64,000 nucleotides of DNA, from positions 2,344,776-2,408,775 of the forward strand of contig VJWM01000044.1 in the NCBI GenBank assembly GCA_010909165.1, written 5' to 3'. Below the pieces are notes generated by a model. That model did not search any database. It was given only the letters and a program-made list of their open reading frames with translations, and was not told the origin of the DNA. Both the position numbers and the translations under genes were made by a program. Positions 46,248 to 59,649 of this stretch are shown here, piece by piece (positions within the stretch are counted from its first letter, which is position 1; each line of letters starts with the position of its first letter). The stretch comes from Anthoceros angustus. Lineage: Eukaryota; Streptophyta; Anthocerotopsida; Anthocerotales; Anthocerotaceae.

Positions 46248-47439
46248 GTCATGTGAGTATCACATTAGCAGATCACAAGTTTCAGGATGGATTTATGTGT
46301 TGCTGTCATCCACCTAGATAACAGTGCAGAATATTGTTGTGTCTGACTAAGGAAGCAGATGTGGTGGTTTCCTTCACAACTTGGACTCCATGAATTTCAA
46401 AGGTCACATTTTCAAGTCGGAAAAATAGAGAACCTTGCCGGATAGAATACAAGGAAGTGTTGACAAGACATCGATTGGCTGCATACAATGAATGATGTCA
46501 AGCGCCCCCCCCGCCCTCCCCCCCACTGAATCTGGCATGTACCTTCTCCAGTGTCTCAAACTGTTTTTTTTTTTCAAGTATCCAGCGGATGGGCTGTCCG
46601 ATGGATTGGTGATTTTCTGTTTGTTGGCTCCTGGAGCAGTGAAGTTTTGCTTGTCTGGGTCTGGAAACATTGAACTGACACGCACAGCCAACGGCGGCAG
46701 CGGTGCCGGCCAAACGCTGGCTTTTCCTTGATACTCGGATGAATAGCTAGCTGTTTGACTGCGACCATCCCGGGAGCATGGATGTGGATGCACTACTGTA
46801 GGTCGACATTCATCAGGCGACACGGACTGCAGTAAGGAGTCACTTTTCCACCTCAATCCGATGTCACAGGATGTCCTGAGTTCGCTGATACGTTGGGCTC
46901 GCAAACATGTAAGCTGGCGGGCACCAATAGGAGGGACCGGCAGCCCGGTATCTCGACCTCCCTGTCAAGCTACCAGCTTTACCTGAACGTGGCTCCATCT
47001 CCTATGTCCCTGACATCGGGTCAGAAACTTGCCCTCATCATCCAATCAAGAAGGCACAGCAGGCCTCCTATTATCTCACGCCGCACCAAGATTACATCAC
47101 ATCAAGCAGAGTTGGTCCAGTCAGATCGGATTACCCTGGTTGTGAAAAGAGGAGCGGAAAATGGACAGAAAAGCGTCATCCTCCTGCTGTTGCTTGTCTG
47201 TTACGCTGCAGCCCGTGCATTGCGCGCAATTTGAATACTGATTACAATGTGTTTGGTATCTTACTGCCAGATTCCTCGGATTGGCGTTCAATTGGCCGTG
47301 AAATGCTGCGGGCAGATGGTGTTGTGTGTGATTTCCTAGCTGATATCACTGTGTCACCAGGAACTAGGTCCAAATTGTTGGTGGCAAGGTCCTGCAAGCA
47401 TCAATGGCTTACTGTACAGGCCAGGTCAGGCAGCTGGCC
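46248..47439. other. Intergenic
   Basis: A C-run (46505-46524) and a T-run (46564-46574) lie close together. No gene is supported; open frames on both strands lack family features. Confidence 0.5.
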
Positions 47440-49476
47440 ATGGCGTCAACCAGCTTGGTGGAATCCTCCCCTTCCCCTTTCGCTTCCACCTCTGGTCGCC
47501 CTTGTATCATTGTCAGTCCCTTTTCCTCCTGGCTGGTATGTTCTGACAGTCTGGCTTTCCGGAGAAGCTCCGCAGCCGGGTCCGGCTTCCCTCAATTGCA
47601 ATACTGGGTCGGGAGCCATGGAGTTTCGAGATCGTGGGAGAAGGATTTCCGCACAGGCAGGGCGGATTGGAAGGTCGAGGCTGTTGTGAAGCGCAGCCCG
47701 AAGAGACTGAAGTATGCAGGCGTTGGACGCAAGGTATTTTCCCGCAGCACTGGGTCTGCGTTCCTAGCATTATGAAAATTTCAACGTGTTCTTTGTAGCT
47801 TGAGCGAAGATTTTGTGATCTGCTAGAGTTGCGACAGTTCTGAAGATTTTGCCCTATGTTTGGCTGGCTGTTGACGAAGCTCACACCTGAAAACAGTGGT
47901 TGTCTGGCTATTTTCATGCCGCAAGCTAAATTGATGTATCCGTGTGATTTTCTAGGTTTCACAGCTCCTATATGTAACAGTCGATCCATTCGGATCTGAT
48001 GCTTGGAAGCTGGATCCTGTGATAGAGCTCATCAAAGGTGGGGGCGTTGGAGTGATACCAACAGATACAGTGTATGTATTCCCACCACTTGAGGTTCTGT
48101 TTCCTCACACCTAATGGTTGCTAACTTCAGATATGAATTTCCTTTTTTCGCAGATATGCTATAGTATGTGATGTTCAAAGCAGGGAATCAATAGATCGGC
48201 TGTACAGGTAGGATCTGTTTATGTGTTTCCTGAACATCGAATGAATATGAAAATGAGGTGGCGCGGATGTCTTTGTGTAAGCAAGCAAGCCTTTCTTCTT
48301 TCTGACACTTGTGGTCGGATTTTTTGCAGAGTAAAGAACATGGATCCCAAGAAGGTATGGTATAAGAGGGATAGGTACTGAGTTTTCTCCAGCATAAGTT
48401 TTCATGTGAAGATGTTTTGAGGTGGAGCACGGTGGTTTGGGTACAGATTTTCACGACAGTGTCGGGTTGGTTGATTGTGCAGCCCTTGAGCATCCTGTGC
48501 CGGTCATTTCAAGACATCGATACTTATACACTTGGGTTTCCCCGTGGGAACAGTCAGGGGCAGACGAATGTGTTTCGTGCTGCTAAGCAATGCCTTCCTG
48601 GACCGGTTAGCTCCAGAGCTGCTCATCTATGGTGAAGCGATGAAAATGCCTGCTCCTGGTGCTCTCCATATGGTAGACTCGCTAATCTGAAGAATTACTG
48701 TGCACAGTACACCATCATTCTTCCAGCCAGCAAGGAGATGCCCAAGCAATGCACGACCTTCGGTGGAAGTGCAGCTATCAGCTGTGCGCCCAGGAAGAGC
48801 GTCGGGGTGCGGATGCCCGCAGATGTCATCTGTCAAGCTCTCCTCGACAAGCTGGACGCGCCACTCCTGTGCACCAGGTAGCCGACTCGTCTGGAAATTT
48901 GCTGCTATGCTTGTCACGAACAACCTGGTTGTTGCTCATAGCATGTGCTATCATGTGCAGTGTAAGGCGGCCTTCTGATGATGTGTGGATGCTAGATCCA
49001 GTGATCATTGCTGACACCTATGGACCTTCAAATGGGAGGGAGGTAGGACCATCGCTCCGCTTCTGCGTCATGATGTTTGTCGTTCACCTTGCCCGAAAGG
49101 AGGAAAGCAGGTATGTTCTTTAACTACAGTATTGCATCTTTGTCCAGGGTTTGGACTTCGTGGTGGATGGAGGTGTCCGCATGGATGACCCATCGACAGT
49201 AATCGACATGACTGGAGCTAAGCCAATTCTCTTGAGGAGAGGCAAGGTAATGGAATGCAAATGCAAGCACGGAAGACCTTTTAAAGCAAAAGGAAATGAA
49301 GACAATGAAAGCAGACTAGGCTGACGCTGATTTGGGTTACGCTTGTGACGGTGGGGTTTCAGGGCATTGTGGAAGACTGGATGCTGATGGAGACATCTGA
49401 TTCCACTGACGCCATTCGTGTGGGAGAGTTGCTGAACCCGTATGCCAAGAGCAGTAGCAGTGAGCCAGAGTCGTGA
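47440..49476 (+). CDS. YrdC/Sua5-domain protein (threonylcarbamoyl-AMP synthase-like), probably organellar
   Basis: YrdC/Sua5 proteins make threonylcarbamoyl-AMP for the t6A tRNA modification. Nine exons (47440-47733, 47956-48071, 48154-48207, 48330-48354, 48483-48605, 48708-48877, 48961-49042, 49148-49246, 49363-49476) join in phase to 358 residues. The Ser-rich start looks like an organelle transit peptide, followed by VKRSPKRLKYAG, which I know from a plant subgroup separate from cytosolic Sua5. The core has IELIKGGGVGVIPTDTVYA, RLYRVKNMDPKKPLSILC, AAKQCLPGPYTIILPASKE, VGVRMPADVICQALLDKL, APLLCTSVRRP and DFVVDGGVRMDDPSTVIDM. There is no Sua5 C-terminal domain. Exon 4 is 25 bp. The catalytic role is inferred from the domain; the plant subgroup may be specialised. 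Confidence 0.9.
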
Positions 49477-52400
49477 ACTGTACAGAGGCCTAGCTGTATC
49501 ACAGAGAGTGAGGGAATGAATGGGCATAACAACAAGCGTCCTGGACTGGGCTGGCCTGGCCTTGCCTGTGTGAGAGTGTCGGAATCTGTCCAAAGCAACA
49601 GCCACCCGGTGCATGTGACAGCAACCTTTGGATCGGGAAGGGCTTTGGAATGCGCAGCCCATAATGGACAAATGATTTGCGACTGATGGCTGTGCGTCCC
49701 TCGCATGTGCCTGGATGTTGGTGGGAAAGCAGGAATAGAACTCTACACCTAAAGCGGGAAAGGAAAGGTTGCAATCACAAGCGTGGACGAGCGTACCCGT
49801 CCGGTACCCCGGCCCCTACGGCCTTGTGACCACGAGCTGCTGGTTGGTGCCCAGTCTGGCCCCGTCTGCGCTGTGCGCCTGCGGCCCTTGCGCCTGCGCC
49901 TCATCATAAAAGTCGAGACGAGACGAGACTAGACGAATGGAGTCGTTCCGTCGTCTCGACTCGAGTCGAGTCGACTCTCTCATCGAACATCGCGCTGGGC
50001 AAACCCTAGCGAGAGCGAGCCAAGGTGTCAAGGCTCTCTCATCACAAACGGCCAAAGCGAAGCACGGCTCGCAGGATTGATTGCCTCGTCCCCGTCCCTG
50101 CTCCTCCTTGAGGGAAGATACTCGCGGCTAGCTATCTTTGCTGGCCCCGGTTGCTGGCTAGGTATTGTAGGTTGCTAGGCAGGCATATAGGTGCTTCTAG
50201 CCAGCTGCGAGCCAGCGAGCCCGCCATAAATCGGATGCAGGAGCGGTGATGATGGAAGGCACGGAGGGCATTGAATGCGTCTCCAGCTGACTCTCTTGAG
50301 CCTCACCTACCAATGAAATGCAACAAGAGATTTCCGACAAGACGCACTGAATGATACCTTTCATCACCACGCGGAACTCGGCTGTGGAGCAAGGATTTGA
50401 TGTGTCGCCTGTTTGGCGGCCCCGCCATTCCGCCATTTTCAAGACCCCGCCACCCGACCTGCCGCATTTAGTCAACCTTGTCGTGAGCCTTGTGCTTGTG
50501 CTTGTTGTGCTTGTGCTTTACCTTACCTCCCTTTTGTCTTCTCCTTTATCATTCTTATGCACGCCTGGTACGCTACACACATTACTTTCCCCGAGCAACA
50601 ACAGCATTCTGTACGTAACCACAAAACGCCTCCGAGCTTTTGCTAAAATTATGCTCCCCACATGCCGCTTTCTCCTTTTGTCTCTTTAAAGCAGCGTATA
50701 AAAAAATAAAGTTGCATATGGTTGTGAGATATTAAGATCCAGTAGTGAGTGAGTGAGTGATGAGTGAGTGGTGGAGAGCATTGTCAGACGTAATTCTCTC
50801 TCTCATGTAAATCCCCTCACACACTTATCCCGCACTGCTCATTCCTCAAGTACAGTAAAATCCTAAAAGCAGCACTATTTCATATTATTTTGTCTTCTAG
50901 TGTGACTAATATCCACTGGCCATATGTATCTCTCCAAATTGGGCAAATGCATAACATGAGGAAAACAACAAATGCACACAAATATGCATGTGCATAGGAT
51001 GAGGAATATTGTGGCTCTACGATGTAGATATGCAAAGCACATTTCATGTTTTTTCCCATTTTATGTTTTGTACTTGCCAAGGAAATCCTTGCAAGAGAAA
51101 AATTGAATAATTTTTTTCCCAAATTTTCATGAGCCAGTATTGGTTGACTTTGACTCACTCCTTTTTTTATAGCTCCATGTGAAGCACACAAAACACATGA
51201 CTCCTTTTATAAATTTCTCGCTGTCCAATTCATTTTTACCATAATTAATAAAAAATTATTTGTTAAAAAATGCTCATAAGAAGTCACTTGTTATATCTCC
51301 GCGGCTGTTTATACATGACATTTGAAAAACAAGTGAATCGGATGAAGTTTATTTTGAAATGGAAGAGGTCTTAACTAGATATTACATACGATGGTACAGC
51401 AATAAATATAAGTTGATACATAATATGCCATGATTGTACATTACTTCGTGTGTATGTACTACGTAGACATAAAGAAAAATGAAGATAGGTCATCATCAAG
51501 GATGGATGACGTGAGTCACTTGATTTCATCTTTGGTTGGTTGGTTGGGTGGATTGTACGATAGTGACGGATATTTATTACTCGATCGGACTTACGACATG
51601 AAGTTAAGATTTGGTTACTTGATATATGATCTCGCTTGGGTGATGGGTGGATCGTGTGCAAAGTGACGGACGAGTTTATTTGAATTTCTCCACTGGCAAT
51701 TACTACTGTTAGGAGCTAAGATTTGCAGTGGAGTTACGGTTATGAGCTAAGATTTGGCTACTTAATATTTAATCCGGTTCGATTGATGAGTGGATTGTGT
51801 CTAATAGTGATTGATGGATGCCTATCTTTACGTTGCTGGATCTAAGATTTGGCTACTTGATATATAATCCTATTCGATTGATGAGAGGATTGTGTCTAAC
51901 AGTGATAGATGATTGCGGATCTTTATGTTGCCACATTGCGGATGGGACGTTGAGATCCGATTACAAAGAAAATATTTGGTGGCGGTTAGGAAAGTGGAAA
52001 GCATGCGAGCATATGGAAGGTTTCATATCTTACCTTGACAAGGTGGAGAAGGAAGACGAAGAGCTAGCATATGACGATGCCAAGGCTGCGGGGACGTGCA
52101 AGATTTCACATCTTTGCCTCACATGGGAGGGAGACAAAGAGGGAGCCTGAAGATGTGGGAAGATAGAGTATATTTTTGCGTGGGTAAGAAGAGGAGCATC
52201 TCAATCCCATGGCAAGAGGGAGCATCTTGAAAGAAGTGATTAACGGATACAGAGATATATGTAACCTATTCATGCCATGGGAGATGCGTGAGATGATGAG
52301 CACGTAGCAGAGAATACGAGGAGAGGGAGAGAGCGGGGGTTTGGAATCCATCCACGAAGGCGAGCTCCTGGATCCAAGTTGATCTCGGGGCACGCTTGTT

Positions 52401-52740
52401 GATACATTTCCAAAGACGCAATGACTAATAACAAAAGATTCGTTAAACAAAGCGGAGGTGGGGCTGGGGGGCTGGGTGGCTGGGTGGCTGGGTCCCGACG
52501 TCCCGACGGAGCCGAGGCGGGCCGACTCGCCGAGGGCCGAGGAAGGAAACGGACGGTGAAGAATTATTTAGAGCGGCGCGCAAAGCTGGCATCATAAGTC
52601 AAGTCTCGGGGGGAGGCAAGTACGAATGGGGGTCGCACTGGCTTTTGGGAGGCTTTTACGCAACCCTAAGCAAAGCGGAGCGGAGAGCAGAGAGCAGAGG
52701 TGAGGCAGCGCAGTGAAGTGCATTGATGCGTGCAGTAAAA
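49477..52740. other. Intergenic, simple repeats, no gene seen
   Basis: A dense patch of gagac/ctcga words lies at 49912-49985 and includes the palindrome-like ctcgactcgagtcgag. gtgagtgagtgagtga lies near 50745. 50880-52150 is AT-rich with a degenerate tandem repeat. Short frames only. Confidence 0.45.
51600..51930. repeat. Degenerate tandem repeat, about 100-140 bp
   Basis: Three diverged copies of a block starting aagatttgg(c/t)tacttgatat and continuing gattgatgag-ggattgtgt. They begin near 51605, 51747 and 51842. Confidence 0.75.
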
Positions 52741-53621
52741 AGTGGGGGTGCGGGGTCACGGATGCGGGTAACTGCGCGAGCGCGGTTTGTTAAGTGTCGG
52801 CCGTGGGGCGCAGCAGCCTTTTAAAAGCAAAGCACCGTGCTCTGAGCAGCCCAGGCTGGAGGATTGCTGGGCTGGCGGGTCGGACAAGCAACACAGGGCT
52901 GCAGCAGCGCAGCAGCGCAACGGGCAAAAGTGCAGCAGCCAGCAGCAGCCAGCAGCAGCAGTCACACACACACAGTCAGTGCCCATTGCCAATTGCAGGC
53001 TGCAGCCCCCGCAGTGCGGTAACACAGCAAAACCCGAGCCCAGCGCAAGCACCGCTCCGACATGCAAGGCGAATCACAGCAGACGACGGAATAATGGAGA
53101 GGGTAGAAAGGAAGGGAAGGGAAGGGAAGGGAAGAGGAGAAGGGAAACTGGGCAGCACAGCACAGCACAGCTTACCACTTCCCGCTTGCCGCTTGCAGCT
53201 TGCCCCACGCAAATCCACTGGGTACGTTTATGCAAACGTTACAGCAGTTAAAAGGGGAGTGTGTTGTGGCCCACGCACTGTGAACTGGGCCCGGCCCGGC
53301 CCGGCCGGGCTCCGGCTGGGCCTCTCTGGCGTCGGCCCGTGATTTTTCTCGCTCTAAAATATCCCTTTCCACCCGCGACACTGACGGACACGAAATGAAT
53401 GAAATGCAAGTGTGAAGAGGAAGAGAGATGGCGGACTGGAATGATCGGATGCCATCGGATGCCATCGGATGGATGATATCCACTCTCTTTCTCTCTCCCG
53501 TCCCGTCCCACTTTTTTTCTCTCTCCATCGCGCGCATTGCAATTTTGCAGTGCAGAGAGGAGAGAGGCGGCGTCTCCCGACCCCGAGTCGACTCCTGCCC
53601 TCATGTGTGAATGAGAGTACT

Positions 53622-53652
53622 CGTTCGTCTCGTCTCGTCTCGTCTCGTCCCG
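53622..53652. repeat. (CGTCT)n microsatellite
   Basis: About five copies. The reverse-complement version (gacga)n lies at 53998-54018, so the two could pair as an inverted repeat. Confidence 0.85.
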
Positions 53653-53913
53653 CTCCTGCTGCTCCCGCTCCTGCTCCTCAGTCCTGACCCGACCCGACCC
53701 GACCCGGCCCGGCCCGGCCCGACGCGCGGATGTATCAGCTTTATTAACCCAACCCACCCGCCTCGGACGCCACACAGTGGGCGGGATCGGGATCGGGATC
53801 AGGCCAGCTTCTCTCTCACTCAGACACTGGCTTTGTTGTGTGTGCGTGTGTGATTGTTGCTGTTGCCGTGTCGCGTGTCGGCCTGAAACGGGCCTCTCTC
53901 TCCTCACAGCCTC

Positions 53914-53950
53914 GCAGGCAGGCAGGCAGGCAGGCAGGCAGGCGGGCAGG
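53914..53950. repeat. (CAGG)n microsatellite
   Basis: About eight four-base units in a row, ending ggcgggcagg. Confidence 0.9.
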
Positions 53951-54966
53951 CTGCAGGGAGCTAGCTGGAGCCCGGAGCCCAGAGACGAGCGACACAGGAC
54001 GAGACGAGACGAGACGAGTCTCGAGTCGAGTCGAGTCGCGGGTGGAGTCCAGACCGTCTCCCGACTCGAGTCGCAGGCAGAAGCGTCCGCAATCTTATTC
54101 GGCATTCGGCCCGGACCGGGCGGGCGTGGGAGAGGAATCCATCCAGACAAGGTGAGGGGGGAAGGGGGCGAGGGGGGGACGGAGGGATCGGTCCGGTCCG
54201 GTCCGGACTCCAGGGCCGGGGCACACAGCAGCTGCATTTCATCGCCCCGCTTCCTCTCTGCTCTTTGTGCCCGCGCCAGCCCAGCTTCTCCTCTCTCTCA
54301 TCTCATCTCATCTCTTTCTCCCGCCCCGCTCGCCTTTCGCTCCTTTCCTCGCTCCTGCTGCGCCTGCCCTTCGCTTTGCTCTGCTCCAGCCGCTGCCCAG
54401 TGCCCAGCTCCTGCTCCTGCTCCGCCTCCTGCTGCTGCTCCTCGGACCTCCTGCTGCGCTGCGGCCTGCTGCTGGCCGCGGCTGCTCTCATCAACTCTCT
54501 GTCTGCTGTCCCGTAGCGCCCACTCCCATTCCACCCCCCGCCCGCTCTGCACCTGCCTCTGCCTCTGCCTCTGCCTGCCTCTGCCTGCCTCTGCCTTGAC
54601 TCTGGCCTTCAGCGCCGGGCTTTGGGCCCAGCTTAGCTCCCGACGCGGGTTTGGCTTTGCCTTTGCCTCCCGCCTTTCTTTGCCTCATCCTCTGTTTTGC
54701 CTTCCACTCAGCCGTCTGCTTTGCTTACGCTTACCCGCGCCCCGCTGCCCGCCGCTAATACTCTCTACTCCTCCAGGCTCTCCGTTGGGTGTCATCCGTC
54801 TCGACTCTCTTCTTCTAAGTAAACCCCGCGCGCTCTGCTCTGCCTTTGCTCTGCTCGGGATTTCCCTTTCGCTTTGTGCTGCTCCTCCTCGTCATTACTG
54901 CTGGCTTGCTTGCTTCCAAATCCGCCTTGCCTGCCTGCTTTCCTTTCTGCTGCCTGTCTGCTCCTT

Positions 54967-54998
54967 GCTCCTCCTCCTCCTCCTCCTCCTCCTCCTCC
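54967..54998. repeat. (CCT)n microsatellite
   Basis: About ten ctc/cct triplets without interruption inside a pyrimidine-rich leader. Confidence 0.9.
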
Positions 54999-55632
54999 GC
55001 ATTGCCTGCCTTGCCTCGCACTTTGCATTTCGCATTTTGTGTCCGTGTCTGTGCTTCCATTTTGTGTTTGTGTGTGGCTGCTGCTGCCTGTATGCGTGGG
55101 TACGTGTGACAACTAGGCAACGTGATTCCAAAAATCTGGATAGGGACCGGGGACTGGGATTTCAATTTCAGCGTCGCTCTCATGCTGCTTCTGCGCCATT
55201 TTTGGTATTGCTTGGCAGGCGGTTGGTGCGGGAAGGAGGCGGGGAATTTTTGGAGGCTGCCCGGCCCTGCCTGCATTGGAGCCATGAAGGCGTGGTGGGC
55301 GCTGGGCCGCCTCCTGGGTGGTGGCATGGCTCTCAGGATCCGGGGGCTGCAGCTCACTCTGTGAGTGCGAGTGCGAGTGCGAGGGTGAGCCAGTGAAGGA
55401 CACAGCGGGAGGGAAGCGGAGTTGACAGGAGAGGAGAGGAGTGGAGTGGAGTGGAGATATGTGGTGGGAGCAGGGGAGGCGACGGAGTAGGACAGACTGC
55501 TGCTGCCGCTGCTCGGACTGGTAGAGAGGGGGCCGTGCCGTGCCGTGCCGTGCTCGCCTGCCTGCTCGGCCTGCTCGCTTTTGCCTTTGAGGGAGAGTGT
55601 CCGAGAGAGGCACCACGGGGACATCCACGACT

Positions 55633-56774
55633 ATGGATTTGGGACACGACGGAGGCGGAGACATGCCAATGCCCATCAGCTCCTCCTACGCCAGCCTGCA
55701 CGAGAGCGCCAAGCTCAAGATGCTCACCAGCGGCAACGGCACGGGCACCGCAGGCGCCGACGACATGAATGCCAACAACGCCGGGGTGGGAGCCGGCGTG
55801 GGCGTGGGCGTGGGAGTGGGAGTGCAGCAGCAGCAGCAGCAGCAGCTGCTGCGCCCGCTGGCTAGCTTGGACAACAGCAGCAGCAACACGCCCAGCAAGG
55901 CCCTGGTTCCTAGCCCCGGCCCCGGGCTCGGGGTGGTCGGGGGCCAGCCTGTGGGCTTGGGGGGAGTTGGAGTGGGAGTGGGAGTGGGAGTCGGAGGAGT
56001 GCAAGTCGTTGGTGTATCTCCTGCGCCGCCTCCTTTGGTGGGAGGAGGAGGAAGCGCTGTTGTTGTTGCTGCTGCTGCTGCTGGTGCAGCAGCAGGTGGG
56101 GCGGGAGGAGGAGGAGGAGGTGGGGGAGGGAAGAAGGCTGTGCGGTACCGGGAATGCCACAAGAACCACGCAGCCAGCATCGGCGGGCACGCCATCGACG
56201 GGTGTGGCGAATTCATGCCCAGCGGAAGAGGGCACGCTGGAGTCTCTGAAGTGCGCCGCCTGCGACTGCCACCGCAACTTCCACAGGCGGGAGGTGGAAG
56301 GGAGCAGCCGGCGGTGACTGCCACCTGCCGCCGGGTCTACGGGCCAAGGACCGCAAGCGGAGCAGCAGCGTGGGGCCGGTGGGCGTGGGGGAGGAGGAGG
56401 AGGAGGGGTCCGGTAGGAGGCGTGGGCGGGCTCAGCACGCCCTCCCGCTCCCGCTGCCCAGCACCCTGGGCATCATGCCGTCCTGACCACCGGCGCCCAT
56501 CCTCATGGCGCTCAGCACTGGGCCTGCCGACTCCGACGACCAGGAGGGCGGGCTCGGCTCCGCCTCCCCCGCCGCCATGAAGAAGCGCTTCCGCACCAAG
56601 TTTTCCACCGAGCAGAAGGAGAAGATGTGCACCTTCGCCGACAAGCTGGGCTGGAAGATTCAGAAGCACGACGAGGCGGCGGTGCAGCAATTCTGCGCCG
56701 ATGTCGGCGTCAAGCGCCATGTACTCAAGGTCTGGATGCACAACAACAAGCACACACTGGGCAAGAAGCTGTAA
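55633..56774 (+). CDS. ZF-HD (zinc-finger homeodomain) transcription factor, frameshifted in this sequence
   Basis: Plant-specific DNA-binding factor; the zinc-finger part mediates dimerisation. Intronless, as is usual for the family. From the ATG at 55633 come a Gly/Val-rich stretch, a run of seven Gln and a Gly-rich linker, then the ZF domain: [20 protein letters not shown] and GCGEFMPSG. Here the frame changes (near 56222), and the domain continues as [20 protein letters not shown] in the next frame. After another unsettled frame change between 56290 and 56500 comes the homeodomain: [20 protein letters not shown], then [15 protein letters not shown] and a stop at 56774. Both domains are conserved to the residue level expected of a working gene. 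At 56222 the sequence fits a G-run shortened by two bases. I favour sequence error; a dead copy is possible. Confidence 0.88.
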
Positions 56775-59640
56775 GATTCCCTTCTCCTTCCTCCTTCCTT
56801 TTCCTCCCCCCTCCCCTCCTCCCTTCCCTCCCCCCAGCACTACCCACCATTCCACTCGAATGTCTTCCGTTGTAGTGGCAGCCGCTCTGCACCTTCTGCG
56901 GCTGCTGCTTCTGCCGCTGGAGAAGAGTTTAGATCACCGGCTGCTGCTTCCTGTTTCCCTTTTCCTGTCCTGCCGTTTCTTTCCTTTTTCCGCCTTCTCT
57001 TCAGCCGTTGTTTGTCTTCCCAATTTCCTCGCCTCGCCGCCCTTTCTATGTATGTTGCTACCTACCCACCCTCCCTTCCTTCTCTCCCTCCCTTTGCCAG
57101 GATAGAAGCAGATCTCTCTAGACTAGTGCAGTAGTGAGTAGGTAGCTATGTAGAACAATCACCACCATTAAGCCTGCACCTCCTGCAGTTGCAAAATTGG
57201 ACACCTGCAGGCAGGTAGATGAGACGAGATGAGACGAGATGATCACTCTGTGTGTAAAGTATGATGTTGCCCCTGTCGCTCGACATTCTTTAACGAGCAC
57301 AGATAGAGGTTGAGTGCCTCCTTCTCTGACTGATTGTGAGTAGCCAGCCAACCAGCCAGCCAGCCAACCAGCCAGCCAGGTAGACCTGTTAGCGTAGTGT
57401 AGTTCTAGTCTTTTTTTCTTCTTCTCTCTTGATTTGCAGTTCCAGTTCCAGTGCTGCTGAGGGCGCTTACGCACCATGGAATATTGGGTTAGAGATGACT
57501 AGTATGGCTCTCCCTTATCACGCTCACTGCGAGCGCATCTGGGATTTACACTTCTCGAGGTGCGCCAAGGGATGCCATCCGAGCTAAGCTGGTGCACGAA
57601 ACCGATGGATGTTGATTTAGCCTCTCACCCGTCACAGCCTCAGTCAAAGTAAAAGTCGGTCGCCCGAATTGCAGCTTGTGGAGCTAGGGCTGCTGGCATG
57701 GCTGCTCAACTTGAGGCTTGTGTTAGAACCCGGTGCGTAGGCGCCCTGCCCTGAAACACAGGACCAGGGACCAGGCCAAGGGCAAGGGCAGGAGCAAGGT
57801 TATGGCAAGGCAAGGCAGATCTTGGATGTACGTAGTCAGACAGACAGTGTGTGCAACAACACGTGAGTTTCTCCTGTTTGTTGTGCCTCTTACAAAGTGT
57901 GGCAGGCCTTATAACTTTTCCTTGCTCTGGCTGATGACTGAGGAACTTTTTATATGCGACTCCGAAGGTAGGCAAGGCATCCATTCATTCATTTGTGGTA
58001 GTAAATTTTTTTTTGCTGCATCTGCTGCAGCTCCGATTTCTTGGCTGATAGTGTGGTGACATTACTACTTTTCTTCCGCTACTACACCCGCTTTTGCTCC
58101 CTGCCTTTGCCTTGCCTTTTACCTTGCCTATCCTTGCCTTGCACTTCACTCTGCCTCGAGCCTGCCCTCTTGTGTGAACCTTCTGTACTGTAGTGTGTGT
58201 GTGCAGTCTCGATCCGGACCTGGCTGTCTCCTGCCTGCCTGCCATGAGGGAGGTGCATTGCTTAAGTGTGGAGGTGAGGCGCAAGGACCAGCGTCTCCCT
58301 CATGCTGTGTATGCCGCTTCACAGCTCATTTTCCTGCATGCCGAATGTACAGCAGCTTTTGCTTCAACAGTTGGTGTGTTTTGCGTGCAATCATAGCCGG
58401 TGCACTGCAGTTCAGTGCAGTGCCGCTTCGCTGGAATGTCTTTCTGTCTGTCCCTCCAGGGATTCTCCCTCCGTGACCGAGGAGGGAGATCCGGACTGTG
58501 CCTCTACCTCTGCCCCTGCTTCTCATCACACCTCCTGCCCTTGTTGATTCCTTCCGTCGATCTGTGCTGGACCTGCAGGCTAGACGTCTCATCAACGCAG
58601 CAGCATCAGCTCGTGGTTGCGGGGCCAGCTTGAAGCCCATGATTGGTGCAAGCTTGTATACCCGCCTCCCGCATTATCACTGCCTGCCTAGCTTCTAGCT
58701 AGCTACCTTGCTGCGCATCCGACTCATTCATTGCCGAACCAACGAATCTGAGGGATCTCTCTCTCAGCTTGCCTGCAACTCATGGGAATGGCGAAGGCGA
58801 GATCACACAGCCTGGCTGGACCCTCCGACCGTATCCTGCACTCATCACCGATGGGCTGGCTGCCTGGCCGCCTGCCTGCCTGCCTGCAAGCGCTGCCCAG
58901 GGCTGACATTCCGTCACACTGCACAGGGAGGCCACGTACTCTCAGTACATACGTGTACACACTTCATCAGTGTCACCATGGGAAGGTGATGATCACCCAA
59001 GGAGACGGACTGCAGTGGATGGGAGGGATCCCACCTTTCAACTCTGCTATGCCTTTGTTACACTACTGCTGCTCGCTTGTACTCTCAGCTTTCTTCTCTA
59101 AGAAATCCGTTTTCGAATGCGAATCTCTGGGTCCAGATCCATGGAAAGGAAGAGATGCTTGTGTACATGTGTAAAAGCTGCAGGCTAACATCGTCTCACT
59201 TCAGACGCACCTATCTGTTCCAGATCCACCACACCACTCCGTGTTCGACACGTACAGCGTTTTCGCCTCACAAAATCGTTCAAAACACCTCCGCTCATGC
59301 GCTTTTCGAAATAGCTGTTGGCAACTAAGTCTCGTGTATAAATTTCCATATTTCATTGCGTTCATGAAGCGTGCCGCCTATTTAAATATGTTACCTTTCC
59401 CTGCACGATGCATGCAGGAAAACCCTCCAATAGAAATGCCGCCTTTCCACCGCTCTATACCCACACTTATCTGCTTCCATCTGAATCGTGCAAGCCGTTC
59501 TCGCAAACCTCCTCACTCACGACGCACACAATATTTAAAAATTAGCATTATCTACTTTGTTCTTTTTAGAGGTTTACGCCTACAAACGTAATTTAATGAG
59601 TACATAATTTTACTAGTATTTGCTCCGATATGAAGACATA
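56775..59640. other. 3' flank and intergenic, short-motif repeats
   Basis: Pyrimidine-rich 3' flank, a ccagccaac-type microsatellite at 57341-57380, gatgagacga copies at 57218-57242, and many ccttgcctgcc words at 58085-58160 and 58855-58890. No gene is supported. Confidence 0.45.
57341..57380. repeat. (CCAGC/CAAC)n microsatellite
   Basis: Alternating ccagc and caac words across 40 bp. Confidence 0.85.
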
Positions 59641-59649
59641 CCGGTACCA

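Larger units (their letters stand above)
52741..55632. other. Microsatellite-rich upstream region of the ZF-HD gene
   Basis: Likely promoter and long leader. It holds many pyrimidine-rich stretches: (aaggg)n near 53105-53145, (cgtct)n near 53622-53652, gaccc/ggccc runs 53683-53725, (caggcagg)n 53914-53950, (gacga)n then (tcgag)n 53998-54040, and (cct)n about 54967-54998. A long plus frame at 53777-55396 is Leu/Pro/Ser/Cys composition without domain features; I read it as open by chance. Confidence 0.5.

Noticed and set aside
53777-55396. Uninterrupted 539-codon plus frame
   Set aside because: Composition is almost all Leu, Ser, Pro, Cys and Ala from pyrimidine-rich leader DNA. It has no domain, and both strands are open in several frames.
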